A DNA stretch of 64,000 nt from Fimenecus sp052169395 (GCA_052169395.1 JBQNCN010000002.1:281490-345489), one strand, 5' to 3'. Shown: positions 42,803 through 51,728, counted from the stretch's first letter. Notes: generated by a model from the letters alone, not told the origin. Made by a program: numbers and translations.

Positions 42803-43060
42803 ATGGAAGACAGAAATCTTAGAAAAACCAGAACGGGCGTAGTTGTATCCGATAAAATGGATAAAACCGTCGTTGTTGCGGTTAAGGACAGAGTCAGACA
42901 TCCTCTCTATAAAAAGATTGTCAATCGTACTGTTAAATTCAAAGCACATGATGAAAAAAATGAGTGCGGAGTAGGCGACAGAGTTCAGATTATGGAAACA
43001 AGACCTCTTTCAAAGGATAAGAGATTCCGCGTTGCCAAAATCATTGAGAAAGCGAAATAA
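42803..43060 (+). CDS. rpsQ: 30S ribosomal protein S17
   Basis: 85 residues, OB fold. RKTRTGVVVSDKMDKTVVVA and the VGDRVQIMETRPLSKDKRFR loop (each 20 residues) are typical of S17, an early-binding protein of the 30S body. ATG at 42803 follows AGGGAGG. Confidence 0.98.
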   Translation: MEDRNLRKTRTGVVVSDKMDKTVVVAVKDRVRHPLYKKIVNRTVKFKAHDEKNECGVGDRVQIMETRPLSKDKRFRVAKIIEKAK

Positions 43061-43072
43061 TCGGAGGTAATT

Positions 43073-43441
43073 ATGATACAACAGCAGACTTACCTCAAGG
43101 TAGCCGACAACACAGGTGCAAAAGAGCTTATGTGCATTCGTGTTTTGGGCGGCAGCAGAAGAAGGTATGCAAACATCGGTGATGTAATTGTTTGCTCGGT
43201 TAAAAAAGCGGCTCCAGGCGGAATGGTCAAAAAAGGCGATGTCGTCAAGGCGGTTGTTGTAAGATCGGGTAAGGGAGTAAGACGTCAGGACGGAACCTAT
43301 ATTCGTTTTGATGAGAATGCGGCGGTTATTATAAAAGATGACAAGACTCCCGAAGGAACACGTATTTTTGGGCCTGTTGCAAGAGAGCTTAGAGAAAGCG
43401 GATATACAAAAATTCTTTCTCTTGCTCCTGAAGTGCTTTAA
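43073..43441 (+). CDS. rplN: 50S ribosomal protein L14
   Basis: 122 residues, the invariant length. MIQQQTYLKVADNTGAKELM at the start and RIFGPVARELRE near the end are conserved. L14 is at the subunit interface and is the binding site of the silencing factor RsfS. ATG at 43073 follows TCGGAGG. First gene of the classical spc operon; no promoter separates it from rpsQ here. Confidence 0.98.
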   Translation: MIQQQTYLKVADNTGAKELMCIRVLGGSRRRYANIGDVIVCSVKKAAPGGMVKKGDVVKAVVVRSGKGVRRQDGTYIRFDENAAVIIKDDKTPEGTRIFGPVARELRESGYTKILSLAPEVL

Positions 43442-43453
43442 TTGGAGGACGGA

Positions 43454-43771
43454 ATGAACAACATTCATGTTAAAAATGGCGATATGGTACAGATTATCGC
43501 CGGAAATTCAAAAGGCGCTAAAGGCAAGGTTGTCGGAGTTTCTCCGGCCGAAAACAAGGTTATTGTTGAAGGCGTAAACATCGTTACAAAACATGTAAAG
43601 CCTAAACAGGCAGGAGAGCAGGGCGGTCTTGTAAAGGCTGAAGGCGCTATGTATGCAGACAAGGTTATGTTGGTTTGTCCAAAATGCGGCAAAGCTACAA
43701 GAGTAGGACATAAGCTTGCAAAAGATGGAAAGAAAGTTCGCGTTTGCAAAAAATGCAGCGCTGAATTTTAA
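43454..43771 (+). CDS. rplX: 50S ribosomal protein L24 with zinc-ribbon cysteines
   Basis: 105 residues from ATG at 43454, after GGAGGA; the in-frame TTG at 43442 overlaps the ribosome site region. The KOW segment GDMVQIIAGNSKGAKGKV is at the N terminus. The C terminus carries CPKC and CKKC pairs, a four-cysteine zinc ribbon present in many Bacillota L24 proteins. L24 initiates 50S assembly. Confidence 0.97.
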   Translation: MNNIHVKNGDMVQIIAGNSKGAKGKVVGVSPAENKVIVEGVNIVTKHVKPKQAGEQGGLVKAEGAMYADKVMLVCPKCGKATRVGHKLAKDGKKVRVCKKCSAEF

Positions 43772-43785
43772 CAAGGAGGGCGAAT

Positions 43786-44328
43786 ATGGAAACAAGACTT
43801 AAAGAAAAGTATAAAAAGGAAGTCGCTCCCGCTCTCTTTAAAAAGTTCGGTTATAAGAGCGTAATGCAGATTCCGAAGTTTGATAAGGTTATAGTAAATG
43901 TATCATGCGGTGAAGCAAAGGAAAATTCAAAGGTTGTAGATTCTGTAATTAGAGACCTTGGAATTATTACAGGACAGAAGGCAATGACTTGTAAGGCGAA
44001 AAAATCTGTTGCAAACTTCAAACTTCGTGAGGGTCAGGTTATCGGTGCAAAGGTAACTCTTCGTGGCGACCGTATGTATGAGTTTATTGACAGACTCTTC
44101 AGTCTTGCTCTTCCGAGAGTTAGAGACTTTAGAGGGATCAATCCGAACTCTTTTGACGGCAGAGGCAACTATTCAATGGGTGTTAAGGAACAGCTTATTT
44201 TTCCTGAAATTGAATATGATAAAATCGATGCCGTAAGAGGAATGGATATAAACTTTGTTACAACGGCAAATACTGACGAAGAAGCGAAAGAGCTTCTTAC
44301 GCTTATGGGCGCACCGTTTAGCAAGTAA
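43786..44328 (+). CDS. rplE: 50S ribosomal protein L5
   Basis: 180 residues. L5 binds 5S rRNA and contacts P-site tRNA. MQIPKFDKVIVNVSCGEAKE and FPEIEYDKIDAVRGMDI are typical. ATG at 43786 follows AAGGAGG; the next gene begins 10 nt later. Confidence 0.98.
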   Translation: METRLKEKYKKEVAPALFKKFGYKSVMQIPKFDKVIVNVSCGEAKENSKVVDSVIRDLGIITGQKAMTCKAKKSVANFKLREGQVIGAKVTLRGDRMYEFIDRLFSLALPRVRDFRGINPNSFDGRGNYSMGVKEQLIFPEIEYDKIDAVRGMDINFVTTANTDEEAKELLTLMGAPFSK

Positions 44329-44338
44329 GGAGAAGATA

Positions 44339-44524
44339 ATGGCAAAGACATCATTAAAAGTTAAAAACGCAAGAGAAGCAAAATTCTCAACAAGAGAATA
44401 TAACCGTTGCAAAATTTGCGGCAGACCGCATGCCTATCTTCGCAAATACGGAGTATGCCGTATCTGCTTCAGGGAACTTGCTCATAAGGGCGAAATTCCG
44501 GGCGTAAAGAAAGCAAGCTGGTAA
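44339..44524 (+). CDS. rpsN: 30S ribosomal protein S14, zinc type
   Basis: 61 residues, the short type Z form with CKIC and CRIC pairs binding zinc, as opposed to the long zinc-free form. ATG at 44339 follows AAGGAGA and gives MAKTSLKVKNAREAKFS; longer in-frame starts lie inside rplE. S14 is in the 30S head. Confidence 0.98.
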   Translation: MAKTSLKVKNAREAKFSTREYNRCKICGRPHAYLRKYGVCRICFRELAHKGEIPGVKKASW

Positions 44525-44545
44525 TCTAAGCTAAGGAGGCAAAAG

Positions 44546-44944
44546 ATGCAAATTTCCGATACAATCGGTGATATGCTCACGAGGATAAGAAACGCAGCAT
44601 CCGCGAAGCATAAAACAGTTCTCATTCCTGCGTCAAATATGAAGAAGTCCATAGCTCAGATTCTTTGTGATGAAGGCTATATAAAGAGCTTTAAAATAAT
44701 AGACGACGGAAAACAGGGACAGATAGAAGTTGAACTTAAATATCTTACAAATAAAAGCAGCGCAATTACAGGCATTAAAAGAGTAAGCAAGCCGGGTCTT
44801 CGCATCTATACAGATGTTGAAAATATGCCGAGCGTTGTAAATGGTCTTGGTATTGCGATTTTATCAACTTCTAAGGGCGTTATAACCAACAAGCAGGCAA
44901 AGAAAGAAAATGTCGGCGGCGAAGTGCTGGCATTCGTCTGGTAA
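44546..44944 (+). CDS. rpsH: 30S ribosomal protein S8
   Basis: 132 residues, usual length. DTIGDMLTRIRNA at the N terminus and the KRVSKPGLRIY and GLGIAILSTSKGV boxes are conserved. In E. coli S8 is the feedback regulator of the spc operon by binding near the rplE start. ATG at 44546 follows AAGGAGG. Confidence 0.98.
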   Translation: MQISDTIGDMLTRIRNAASAKHKTVLIPASNMKKSIAQILCDEGYIKSFKIIDDGKQGQIEVELKYLTNKSSAITGIKRVSKPGLRIYTDVENMPSVVNGLGIAILSTSKGVITNKQAKKENVGGEVLAFVW

Positions 44945-44954
44945 GGAGGTTAGG

Positions 44955-45500
44955 ATGTCAAGAATAGGCAGAAAGCCGGTTGAAGTACCGGCAGGTGTAG
45001 AGGTAAAAATTGACGGAAATATAGTTTCTGTCAAAGGACCTAAAGGTGAGCTTACACAGTCTTTTAACAATAAGATTGAAATTAAGCTTGAGGGGTCTGA
45101 AATTTTAATTACAAGACCTGATGATTCAAACGAAAGTAAATCTCTTCACGGACTTACAAGAACTCTTGTAAGTAATATGGTTGAAGGTGTGACAAAGGGC
45201 TTCTCAAAAACTCTTGAGATAAACGGTGTAGGATATCGTGCCGCTGTTAAGGGAAATACTCTTGATTTAGGACTCGGTTTCTCACATCCTGTTTTGATGG
45301 AGGCTCCGGCAGGAATTACAGTTGAAGTTCCTAAAGCGGGTCAAGTTGTAATTTCAGGTGCAGACAAGCAGACTGTAGGTCAATTTGCAGCGGAGATCAG
45401 GTCAATTCGTCCGCCAGAGCCATATAAGGGCAAGGGCATTAAGTATGCTGACGAGCACATTCGCCGCAAGGAAGGCAAGGCCGGCAAGGGTTCTAAGTAA
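44955..45500 (+). CDS. rplF: 50S ribosomal protein L6
   Basis: 181 residues. MSRIGRKPVEVPAGVEV and the C-terminal RPPEPYKGKGIKYADEHIRR box (20 residues) are conserved; L6 lies near the factor-binding site. ATG at 44955 follows AAGGAGG; an in-frame ATG at 44910 falls inside rpsH. Confidence 0.98.
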   Translation: MSRIGRKPVEVPAGVEVKIDGNIVSVKGPKGELTQSFNNKIEIKLEGSEILITRPDDSNESKSLHGLTRTLVSNMVEGVTKGFSKTLEINGVGYRAAVKGNTLDLGLGFSHPVLMEAPAGITVEVPKAGQVVISGADKQTVGQFAAEIRSIRPPEPYKGKGIKYADEHIRRKEGKAGKGSK

Positions 45501-45513
45501 GGGAGTGTGAATT

Positions 45514-45873
45514 ATGATAACAAGACAAGATAGTAACAAAGCACGCTCAAAGCGTCATTTAAAGCTTCGTAACAAGCTTAGCGGTACAACCGCTTGTCCG
45601 AGACTTGCCGTATATCGTTCACTCAACAATATTTATGCACAGATAATTGACGACGAAACAGGCAAGACCCTTGTAAGCGCTTCTTCAAATGAAAAGGATT
45701 TCAAGACTTATGGCGGAAATGTTGAGGCTGCAAAGGCAGTAGGCAAAATAATTGCAGAACGTGCAGTAAAGAAGGACATTAAAAATGTCGTTTTTGACCG
45801 CGGCGGATATATTTATCACGGAAGAGTAGCTGCACTTGCAGATGGCGCCCGTGAAGGCGGACTTGAGTTCTGA
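45514..45873 (+). CDS. rplR: 50S ribosomal protein L18
   Basis: 119 residues. RLAVYRSLNNIYAQIIDD and the VFDRGGYIYHGRVAALADGA box (20 residues) are typical. L18 binds 5S rRNA with L5. ATG at 45514 follows AGGGAG. The stop is TGA. Confidence 0.98.
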   Translation: MITRQDSNKARSKRHLKLRNKLSGTTACPRLAVYRSLNNIYAQIIDDETGKTLVSASSNEKDFKTYGGNVEAAKAVGKIIAERAVKKDIKNVVFDRGGYIYHGRVAALADGAREGGLEF

Positions 45874-45888
45874 GCAAAGGAGAAGTAA

Positions 45889-46434
45889 ATGGCTGAAGAT
45901 AAAAAATTCAACAATAAAAGAAATCCCAAGGGCAAGGACAGAAGAAGAAAGCCTGAAGAAGAGCTCCAGGAAAAAGTAGTTGCCTTAAACCGTGTAAGTA
46001 AAACGGTTAAGGGTGGTCGTGTTATGAAGTTTTCGGCTCTTGTTGTTGTCGGAGACGGCAAAGGTAGAGTGGGTTTCGGTGTAGGTAAATCTGCTGAAAT
46101 TCCGGATGCAATCAGAAAGGGCGAAGCCGAAGCTAAAAGAAGCATGATTAAAGTAGCTATGAAAGGAACGACAATCCCACATGAAATTATAGGTGAATAC
46201 GGAGCCGGCAGAGTGCTTTTAAAGCCTGCCGCACCGGGTACCGGAGTTATTGCCGGAGGTCCTGTTCGTGCGGTTGTTGAAACTGTCGGAATTCAGGATA
46301 TTCGTTCAAAGGCGCTTAGATCAAACAACCCCTGCAATGTAGTTCGCGCTACAATTAACGGTCTTTCAAGACTTAAAACGGCAGAGGAAGTTGCTGCTAT
46401 ACGCGGCAAGGATGTAAGCGAGCTTGAGGGTTAA
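45889..46434 (+). CDS. rpsE: 30S ribosomal protein S5
   Basis: 181 residues, with an unusually charged N-terminal extension of about 30 residues before the conserved VVALNRVSKTVKGGRVMKFS core. The C-terminal LRSNNPCNVVRATINGL box is present. S5 lies at the mRNA entry site and influences fidelity. ATG at 45889 follows AAAGGAGA. Confidence 0.98.
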   Translation: MAEDKKFNNKRNPKGKDRRRKPEEELQEKVVALNRVSKTVKGGRVMKFSALVVVGDGKGRVGFGVGKSAEIPDAIRKGEAEAKRSMIKVAMKGTTIPHEIIGEYGAGRVLLKPAAPGTGVIAGGPVRAVVETVGIQDIRSKALRSNNPCNVVRATINGLSRLKTAEEVAAIRGKDVSELEG

Positions 46435-46444
46435 GGAGGAAACG

Positions 46445-46630
46445 ATGTTAAAGGTAACTCTTAAAAAGAGCCTCATCGGCTCCAAAAAAGACCAGATAGC
46501 AACAGCAAATTCAATGGGACTTAGCAAAATCGGGGATGTTTCAGAACAGCCCGACAACGAAGCGACCAAGGGAAAGATTAAGAAAATCGCACACCTTGTA
46601 GTTTGCGAAGCTATCGGAGGTAAAGAATGA
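46445..46630 (+). CDS. rpmD: 50S ribosomal protein L30
   Basis: 61 residues. LKVTLKKSLIGSKKDQIATA (20 residues) is the conserved core. ATG at 46445 follows AAGGAGG; it overlaps rplO by four bases. Confidence 0.97.
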   Translation: MLKVTLKKSLIGSKKDQIATANSMGLSKIGDVSEQPDNEATKGKIKKIAHLVVCEAIGGKE

Positions 46631-47067
46631 AATTAAGCGAACTCAGTCCTGCACAGAAGAAAACGCAGGTTAAAAGAGTCGGTAGAGGCGCTGCGTCGGG
46701 ACAGGGCAAAACTGCAGGTAAGGGCCATAAGGGTCAGCTTGCAAGAGCCGGCAGAGGTATGAGACCAGGTTTTGAAGGCGGTCAAATGCCTCTTGCAAGA
46801 AGAATACCCAAGAGAGGCTTCAACAATATTTTCCGTAAGGAAATAGTATCTGTAAATGTAAGCCTTTTAGATTCACGTTTTGAAAATGGCGAAACGGTAG
46901 ATGCCGCTGCACTTAAGACAAAGGGTATTGTTAAAAATACCAGAGACGGCGTTAAGATTTTAGGAAACGGCGAACTTACAAAGAAGCTTACTGTTAAGGT
47001 AAATGCTTATTCAAAGTCCGCAAAGGAGAAGATTGAGGCCGCAGGCGGCTCAGCCGAGGTGGTCTAA
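46627..47067 (+). CDS. rplO: 50S ribosomal protein L15
   Basis: 146 residues. MKLSELSPA, the GRGAASGQGKTAGKGHKGQ loop and the FEGGQMPLARRIPKRGFNN box are conserved. L15 is a late assembly protein of the 50S. ATG at 46627 overlaps rpmD (ATGA); secY starts on the base after its stop. Confidence 0.98.
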   Translation: MKLSELSPAQKKTQVKRVGRGAASGQGKTAGKGHKGQLARAGRGMRPGFEGGQMPLARRIPKRGFNNIFRKEIVSVNVSLLDSRFENGETVDAAALKTKGIVKNTRDGVKILGNGELTKKLTVKVNAYSKSAKEKIEAAGGSAEVV

Positions 47068-48384
47068 GTGTTTAAAACCTTTGCAAACGCGTGGAAAGTT
47101 GCAGAGCTTCGTAAGAAGATTCTGTACACTGCGCTCGTAATCTTGGTCTTCAGGATAGGCTGTGCAATGCCGGTTCCGTTTGTAGATATTACTAACGGTC
47201 TTATAACCGATGCAAATGCAAATAACTTTATGACCTATCTCTCTATGATGACTGGTTCAGCGTTCAACTATGGTACGCTTTTTGCAATGTCAATCACACC
47301 ATACATTAACGCTCAGATTATTATGGAGCTTTTAACAGTGGCTATTCCCGCACTTGAACGCCTTGCAAAAGAAGGCGAAGAGGGCAGAAAGAAAATGTCC
47401 ACTATTACAAGATATTTCTCAATCGCTTTGGCACTTCTTCAATCAACCGCATACTATTTCTACATTCGTTCTGCAGGTATGCTTTCAAAAAATGCAAGCG
47501 GAGCCGCTTATAGTGGCTTTTGGGCGGTATTTCAGGCTATTGTAATTATTTTATGCTATGTTGCAGGTGCTGCATTCATTATGTGGCTTGGCGAGCAGGT
47601 AAATGATAAAGGAATAGGAAATGGTATTTCAATAATACTTTTTGCGGGTATTGTATCAAGACTTCCAACAACTCTTTATGCACTTATTGAGTATATGGAT
47701 AAGGGTGGTGCTTATTATGCAATAGCACCTATAGCTCTTATTTCACTTATACTTATGATTGCATTTATTGTATGGATGGATAATGCTGAAAGAAGAATAC
47801 CGGTTCAGTACGCTAAAAGAGTAGTTGGAAGAAAAATGTACGGCGGACAGAATACATTTATTCCGATAAAAGTAAATATGACCGGAGTTCTTCCAATCAT
47901 TTTTGCCGTATCGATTCTTTCAATACCTCCTACAATTGAGATGTTCGTACATTATGCAAAGAACGGGTTTTGGGATAAATTTTTCAAACTGTTTCAGAAC
48001 ACCTCTGTATTTTATGGAGTGCTATATTTCTTAATGATAATATTCTTTGCTTATTTTTATGCTGCAATTCAATATAATCCTATTGAAATGGCAAATAATA
48101 TAAGAAAGAACAGCGGAACTATTCCGGGCATTCGTCCGGGAAAGCCGACCTCAGATTATATTACAAAAGTGCTTTCAAAGCTTACACTTTTAGGAGCATT
48201 GTTGCTTTCAGTGGTTGCAATTTATCCTATGGTCTTTTCACAAATCACACAGCTTTTAAAACATCAGGTTAACCTGTCGTTGGGTGGAACCTCAATAATC
48301 ATTGTGGTAGGCGTTGCACTTGAAACGGAGAAACAGCTTGAAAGTCAGCTTATGATGCGTCATTACAAGGGATTCCTTGATTAA
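47068..48384 (+). CDS. secY: Preprotein translocase subunit SecY
   Basis: 438 residues, ten membrane helices. It forms the protein-conducting channel with SecE and SecG. The plug and first helices (RKKILYTALVILVFRIG), the ITPYINAQIIMELL segment and the cytoplasmic loop with RRIPVQYAKRVVGRKMYGGQ (20 residues) are typical. The start is GTG at 47068, directly after the rplO stop, with GAGGTGG inside rplO. It serves the secreted pilins and membrane proteins of this window. Confidence 0.98.
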   Translation: MFKTFANAWKVAELRKKILYTALVILVFRIGCAMPVPFVDITNGLITDANANNFMTYLSMMTGSAFNYGTLFAMSITPYINAQIIMELLTVAIPALERLAKEGEEGRKKMSTITRYFSIALALLQSTAYYFYIRSAGMLSKNASGAAYSGFWAVFQAIVIILCYVAGAAFIMWLGEQVNDKGIGNGISIILFAGIVSRLPTTLYALIEYMDKGGAYYAIAPIALISLILMIAFIVWMDNAERRIPVQYAKRVVGRKMYGGQNTFIPIKVNMTGVLPIIFAVSILSIPPTIEMFVHYAKNGFWDKFFKLFQNTSVFYGVLYFLMIIFFAYFYAAIQYNPIEMANNIRKNSGTIPGIRPGKPTSDYITKVLSKLTLLGALLLSVVAIYPMVFSQITQLLKHQVNLSLGGTSIIIVVGVALETEKQLESQLMMRHYKGFLD

Positions 48385-48394
48385 GAGGTATTAA

Positions 48395-49036
48395 ATGAGT
48401 AAAAGATTGATTATTATGGGCGCCCCCGGTGCAGGCAAGGGTACTATGGGTGCAATCATCATAAAAATGCTTAATATCCCACAGGTTTCAACAGGGAACA
48501 TTCTTAGAGAGGCAATCCATAATGGGACGGAAATGGGACTTAAAGCAAAAGATGCTATTGATTCGGGTAAGTTTGTTTCCGATGACATTGTAATAGGGAT
48601 TGTTAAAGATAAACTTGCTTCTGATGAATGTAAAAACGGATTTTTACTTGACGGTTTTCCAAGGACTACTGCTCAGGCGGAGGCTCTTGATACAATGACT
48701 GAAATTGATGCCGTTATCGACCTTCAGACACCGGAAGAACTTATAAAATCAAGACTTTCAGGAAGAAGAGTATGTCCTAAGTGTGGAGCAACTTATCATA
48801 TTGTTAATATTCCGCCGAAAAAAGAAGGCGTTTGTGATGAGTGCAGCTCAGAGCTTATTATAAGAAAAGACGATGTTCCTGAAACAATAGATGAAAGACT
48901 TAGGGCATATCACGAGTCTACGGAGCCTCTTGAAAGTTTCTATGAAAACAAGGGAGTTTTGAAGAAAATTCTCTGCGATAATGACATTGATGCAACAACA
49001 GAGCGTATTAAAACCGCTTTGGAGAGTTGTGTATGA
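48395..49036 (+). CDS. adk: Adenylate kinase, zinc type
   Basis: 213 residues. The P-loop GAPGAGKGT is near 8-16. The LID domain carries the zinc-binding pattern CPKC and CDEC, as in Gram-positive enzymes. It interconverts ATP, ADP and AMP. ATG at 48395 has a weak AGAGGT ribosome site. The last bases overlap the map start (ATGA). Confidence 0.98.
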   Translation: MSKRLIIMGAPGAGKGTMGAIIIKMLNIPQVSTGNILREAIHNGTEMGLKAKDAIDSGKFVSDDIVIGIVKDKLASDECKNGFLLDGFPRTTAQAEALDTMTEIDAVIDLQTPEELIKSRLSGRRVCPKCGATYHIVNIPPKKEGVCDECSSELIIRKDDVPETIDERLRAYHESTEPLESFYENKGVLKKILCDNDIDATTERIKTALESCV

Positions 49037-49782
49037 TAAAGCTCAAAACCGAGAAGGAGCTTGACTGTTTAAGGGAAGCCGGCAGGATTTCGCATGAGGC
49101 TTTAATGGTGGCAGGGCAGGCGGTAAAACCGGGTGCAACAACCTATGATATTGACCGTATCTGTTACGAATATATTAAAAGTCAAAAGGCGGAACCGAAC
49201 TTTCTTAATTTGTACGGTTTTCCGGGGACAGCCTGTATTTCAGTAAATGATGAGGTAATTCATGGACTTCCCTCAAAGAAAAAAATTCTTAAAGAGGGCG
49301 ATATAGTAAGTATCGATACAGGTGCCAAAATAGATGGCTGGAATGGAGATAACGCCTATACATTTTACTGTGGTGAGGTTCAGGATAATGCAAGAGTGCT
49401 TTGCGAAACAACAAAAAAAGCTCTTGAAATTGGAATTTCACAGGCAATTGTCGGAAATCGTGTAGGTGATATCGGATTTGCAATTCAAAGTTTTTGCGAG
49501 AGTAAAGGCTACGGTGTTGTAAGAGAATATACCGGACACGGTGTCGGTAGAGAGCTTCACGAGGATCCGTCAGTGGCGAATTACGGTGCAAAGGGTAGAG
49601 GAGTAAGACTTCTTCCCGGAATGGTAATTGCGATTGAGCCGATGATAAATGAGGGTACCGAAAGAGTATATACAATGAATAATAACTGGACGGTAAAAAC
49701 TGTTGATGGAAAGCTTTCGGCACATTTTGAAAATACGATTGCGATAACAAAAGACGGTCCTGTAATTCTCACAAGAGCTTAA
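49033..49782 (+). CDS. map: Methionine aminopeptidase, type I
   Basis: 249 residues. It removes the N-terminal methionine from nascent proteins. The metal ligands sit in SIDTGAK, GDNA, GHGVGRELHE, IEPMINEG and HFENTIAIT. ATG at 49033 overlaps the adk stop by four bases; an in-frame GTG at 49027 is a less likely start. Clostridia often have a KOW-domain gene between map and infA; here infA follows after 10 nt. Confidence 0.98.
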   Translation: MIKLKTEKELDCLREAGRISHEALMVAGQAVKPGATTYDIDRICYEYIKSQKAEPNFLNLYGFPGTACISVNDEVIHGLPSKKKILKEGDIVSIDTGAKIDGWNGDNAYTFYCGEVQDNARVLCETTKKALEIGISQAIVGNRVGDIGFAIQSFCESKGYGVVREYTGHGVGRELHEDPSVANYGAKGRGVRLLPGMVIAIEPMINEGTERVYTMNNNWTVKTVDGKLSAHFENTIAITKDGPVILTRA

Positions 49783-49792
49783 TGAGGAATTT

Positions 49793-50011
49793 ATGGCAAA
49801 AAAAGATATGATAGAGGTTGAGGGAGTTGTTACAGAGGCTCTTCCGAACGCAACTTTTAGAGTTGAGCTCAAAAATGGACACAATATTTTAGCTCATATT
49901 TCAGGAAAGCTTCGTATGAATTATATACGAATTTTACCGGGAGATAAGGTTAAGGTTGAGATGAGTCCATATGATCTCACAAGAGGCCGCATTACTTGGC
50001 GGACTAAATAA
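49793..50011 (+). CDS. infA: Translation initiation factor IF-1
   Basis: 72 residues, standard length, OB fold. MIEVEGVVTEALPNATFRVE (20 residues) and the RGRITWR C terminus are conserved. IF-1 occupies the A site of the 30S during initiation. ATG at 49793 follows GAGGAAT. Confidence 0.98.
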   Translation: MAKKDMIEVEGVVTEALPNATFRVELKNGHNILAHISGKLRMNYIRILPGDKVKVEMSPYDLTRGRITWRTK

Positions 50012-50055
50012 GTTTAGAAACATTCGAATGTTTTTTGTATAAATTGGAGGGAAAA

Positions 50056-50169
50056 ATGAAAGTCAGACCTTCTGTCAAAAAGATGTGCGACAAGTGCAAA
50101 ATCATTAAACGCAAGGGTAAAGTAATGGTTATCTGTGAAAACCCGAAGCATAAGCAGCGTCAGGGCTGA
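50056..50169 (+). CDS. rpmJ: 50S ribosomal protein L36, zinc type
   Basis: 37 residues, from ATG at 50056 after TTGGAGGG to TGA at 50167-50169. MKVRPSVKKMCDKCK, then a VMVICENPKHKQRQG end, shows the CxxC...C....H zinc site of the C+ form. It is the last protein to join the 50S. Too short for most gene-length filters. Confidence 0.98.
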   Translation: MKVRPSVKKMCDKCKIIKRKGKVMVICENPKHKQRQG

Positions 50170-50229
50170 GCTTATCCGGAAATACCGGACTCAGCTTATC
50201 GTTATTGAAGTACTGAATAACGATATTTT
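50165..50229 (+). promoter_or_regulatory. Two hairpins in the rpmJ-rpsM gap
   Basis: GCTGAG/CTCAGC with an inner TCCGG/CCGGA stem (50165-50195), then ATCGTTATT/AATAACGAT (50198-50224) followed by ATTTT. They fill the 106-nt gap ahead of the S13-S11-S4-alpha genes and could be a partial terminator or an S4-type feedback site. This is inference from position. Confidence 0.5.
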
Positions 50230-50275
50230 GCAATTGACAGCCGATTATTTATTAACGCTTAATGGAGGGCGCTAA

Positions 50276-50644
50276 ATGGCAAGAATTTCAGGTGTTGACC
50301 TTCCGAGAGATAAGAGAGTCGAGATCGGGCTTACTTATATTTTCGGTATAGGCAAAAAAACTGCTGAAGACATTCTAAAGGCAACAGGCGTTGACCCTGA
50401 TGTCAGAGTTAAAGATTTAACTGAAGAAGATGTCTCAAAATTAAGAGAATACATTGACCACAATGTAAAGGTTGAGGGTGATTTAAGAAGAGATAATGCT
50501 TTTGATATTAAAAGACTTATTGAAATCGGCTCTTATAGAGGCACCCGTCATCGCAAGGGACTTCCTTGCCGTGGTCAGACAAGCAAAAATAACGCAAGAA
50601 CGGTAAAGGGTCCAAAAAAGACCATTGCCAATAAGAAGAAGTAA
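50276..50644 (+). CDS. rpsM: 30S ribosomal protein S13
   Basis: 122 residues. MARISGVDLPRDKRVEIGLT (20 residues) and the RGTRHRKGLPCRGQTSKNNA C-terminal box (20 residues) are conserved. S13 contacts P-site tRNA and the subunit bridge. ATG at 50276 follows TGGAGGG. First gene of the alpha operon part. Confidence 0.98.
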   Translation: MARISGVDLPRDKRVEIGLTYIFGIGKKTAEDILKATGVDPDVRVKDLTEEDVSKLREYIDHNVKVEGDLRRDNAFDIKRLIEIGSYRGTRHRKGLPCRGQTSKNNARTVKGPKKTIANKKK

Positions 50645-50656
50645 GGAGGCTAAGAT

Positions 50657-51046
50657 ATGCCACAGGCTAACAGCGCAAAAAAGCGTCGTGAAAAGAAAAT
50701 TGTTGATAAAGGCCAGTGCCACATCCAGAGCACCTTTAACAATACCATAATAACTATAACGGATATGAAAGGCGGTGCCATTTCTTGGGCATCTGCAGGT
50801 GAAATGGGCTTCAAAGGCTCAAAGAAGTCAACTCCTTTTGCAGCACAGACCGCTGCTGAAACTGCAGCAAAAATTGCGGTTGACAGAGGAATGAAAACTA
50901 TTGAGGTTTATGTTAAGGGTCCGGGTTCAGGAAGAGAAGCCGCTATAAGAGCTCTTCAGACTGTAGGGCTGGAAGTTACGCTTATTAAGGATTGCACGCC
51001 GATTCCACATAACGGCTGCCGTCCTCCCAAAAGAAGAAGAGTATAA
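50657..51046 (+). CDS. rpsK: 30S ribosomal protein S11
   Basis: 129 residues. GQCHIQSTFNNTIITITDMK (20 residues) and the C-terminal PIPHNGCRPPKRRRV are typical. S11 lies on the 30S platform near the E site. ATG at 50657 follows AAGGAGG. Confidence 0.98.
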   Translation: MPQANSAKKRREKKIVDKGQCHIQSTFNNTIITITDMKGGAISWASAGEMGFKGSKKSTPFAAQTAAETAAKIAVDRGMKTIEVYVKGPGSGREAAIRALQTVGLEVTLIKDCTPIPHNGCRPPKRRRV

Positions 51047-51058
51047 CGGAGGAAGATA

Positions 51059-51658
51059 ATGGCTAAAAATACTGCACCGATAGCAAAGCGTTGTAAGGCG
51101 CTTGGAATTGCTCCTTCAGTTATGGGCTATTCCAAAAAGGATACAAATCGCGATCCTAAGGCAAATGTAAGACGCAAAAAGAGTGAATATGCTCTTCAGT
51201 TAAATGAAAAGCAGAAAGTAAAGTTTATCTATGGTATTCTTGAGCGTCAGATGAGTGAATACTACAATAAAGCTGCAAAGATGTCAGGCAAGACAGGCGA
51301 TAATCTTCTTATCCTTTGTGAAAGACGACTTGATAATGTTGTTTTCAGAGCAGGCTTTGCAACAACAAGAAGAGAGGCAAGACAGCTTGTAAATCACGGT
51401 CATTATACTGTAAACGGAAAAAGGGTTGATATTGCATCTTTCCTTGTTAAAGCGGGAGATGTTGTTGCGGTTTCCGAAAAATCAAAGAGTAATGAGAAAT
51501 TCAAATTTATCTTTGAACAGGATGCTTCTGCACTCATTCCGTCATGGCTTGATGTAAATGATAGTGAGCATAGCGTAAAGGTTGTTAAACTTCCTGTACG
51601 TGAAGAAATTGATATGCCTGTTGAGGAGCATCTCATAGTTGAGTACTACTCCAAATAA
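51059..51658 (+). CDS. rpsD: 30S ribosomal protein S4
   Basis: 199 residues. The S4 RNA-binding domain LDNVVFRAGFATTRREARQL (20 residues) is conserved. The N terminus lacks the four-cysteine zinc knuckle, so it is the zinc-free form. S4 starts 30S assembly, affects fidelity, and represses its own operon in many bacteria. ATG at 51059 follows CGGAGGA. A 70-nt gap precedes rpoA. Confidence 0.98.
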   Translation: MAKNTAPIAKRCKALGIAPSVMGYSKKDTNRDPKANVRRKKSEYALQLNEKQKVKFIYGILERQMSEYYNKAAKMSGKTGDNLLILCERRLDNVVFRAGFATTRREARQLVNHGHYTVNGKRVDIASFLVKAGDVVAVSEKSKSNEKFKFIFEQDASALIPSWLDVNDSEHSVKVVKLPVREEIDMPVEEHLIVEYYSK

Positions 51659-51728
51659 TCCCTAGAAAATCATATCTATTTTATTTATCTTTTAAAGGGA
51701 TAGTTCCCTTAGCAAAGGAGGGTTTTAT

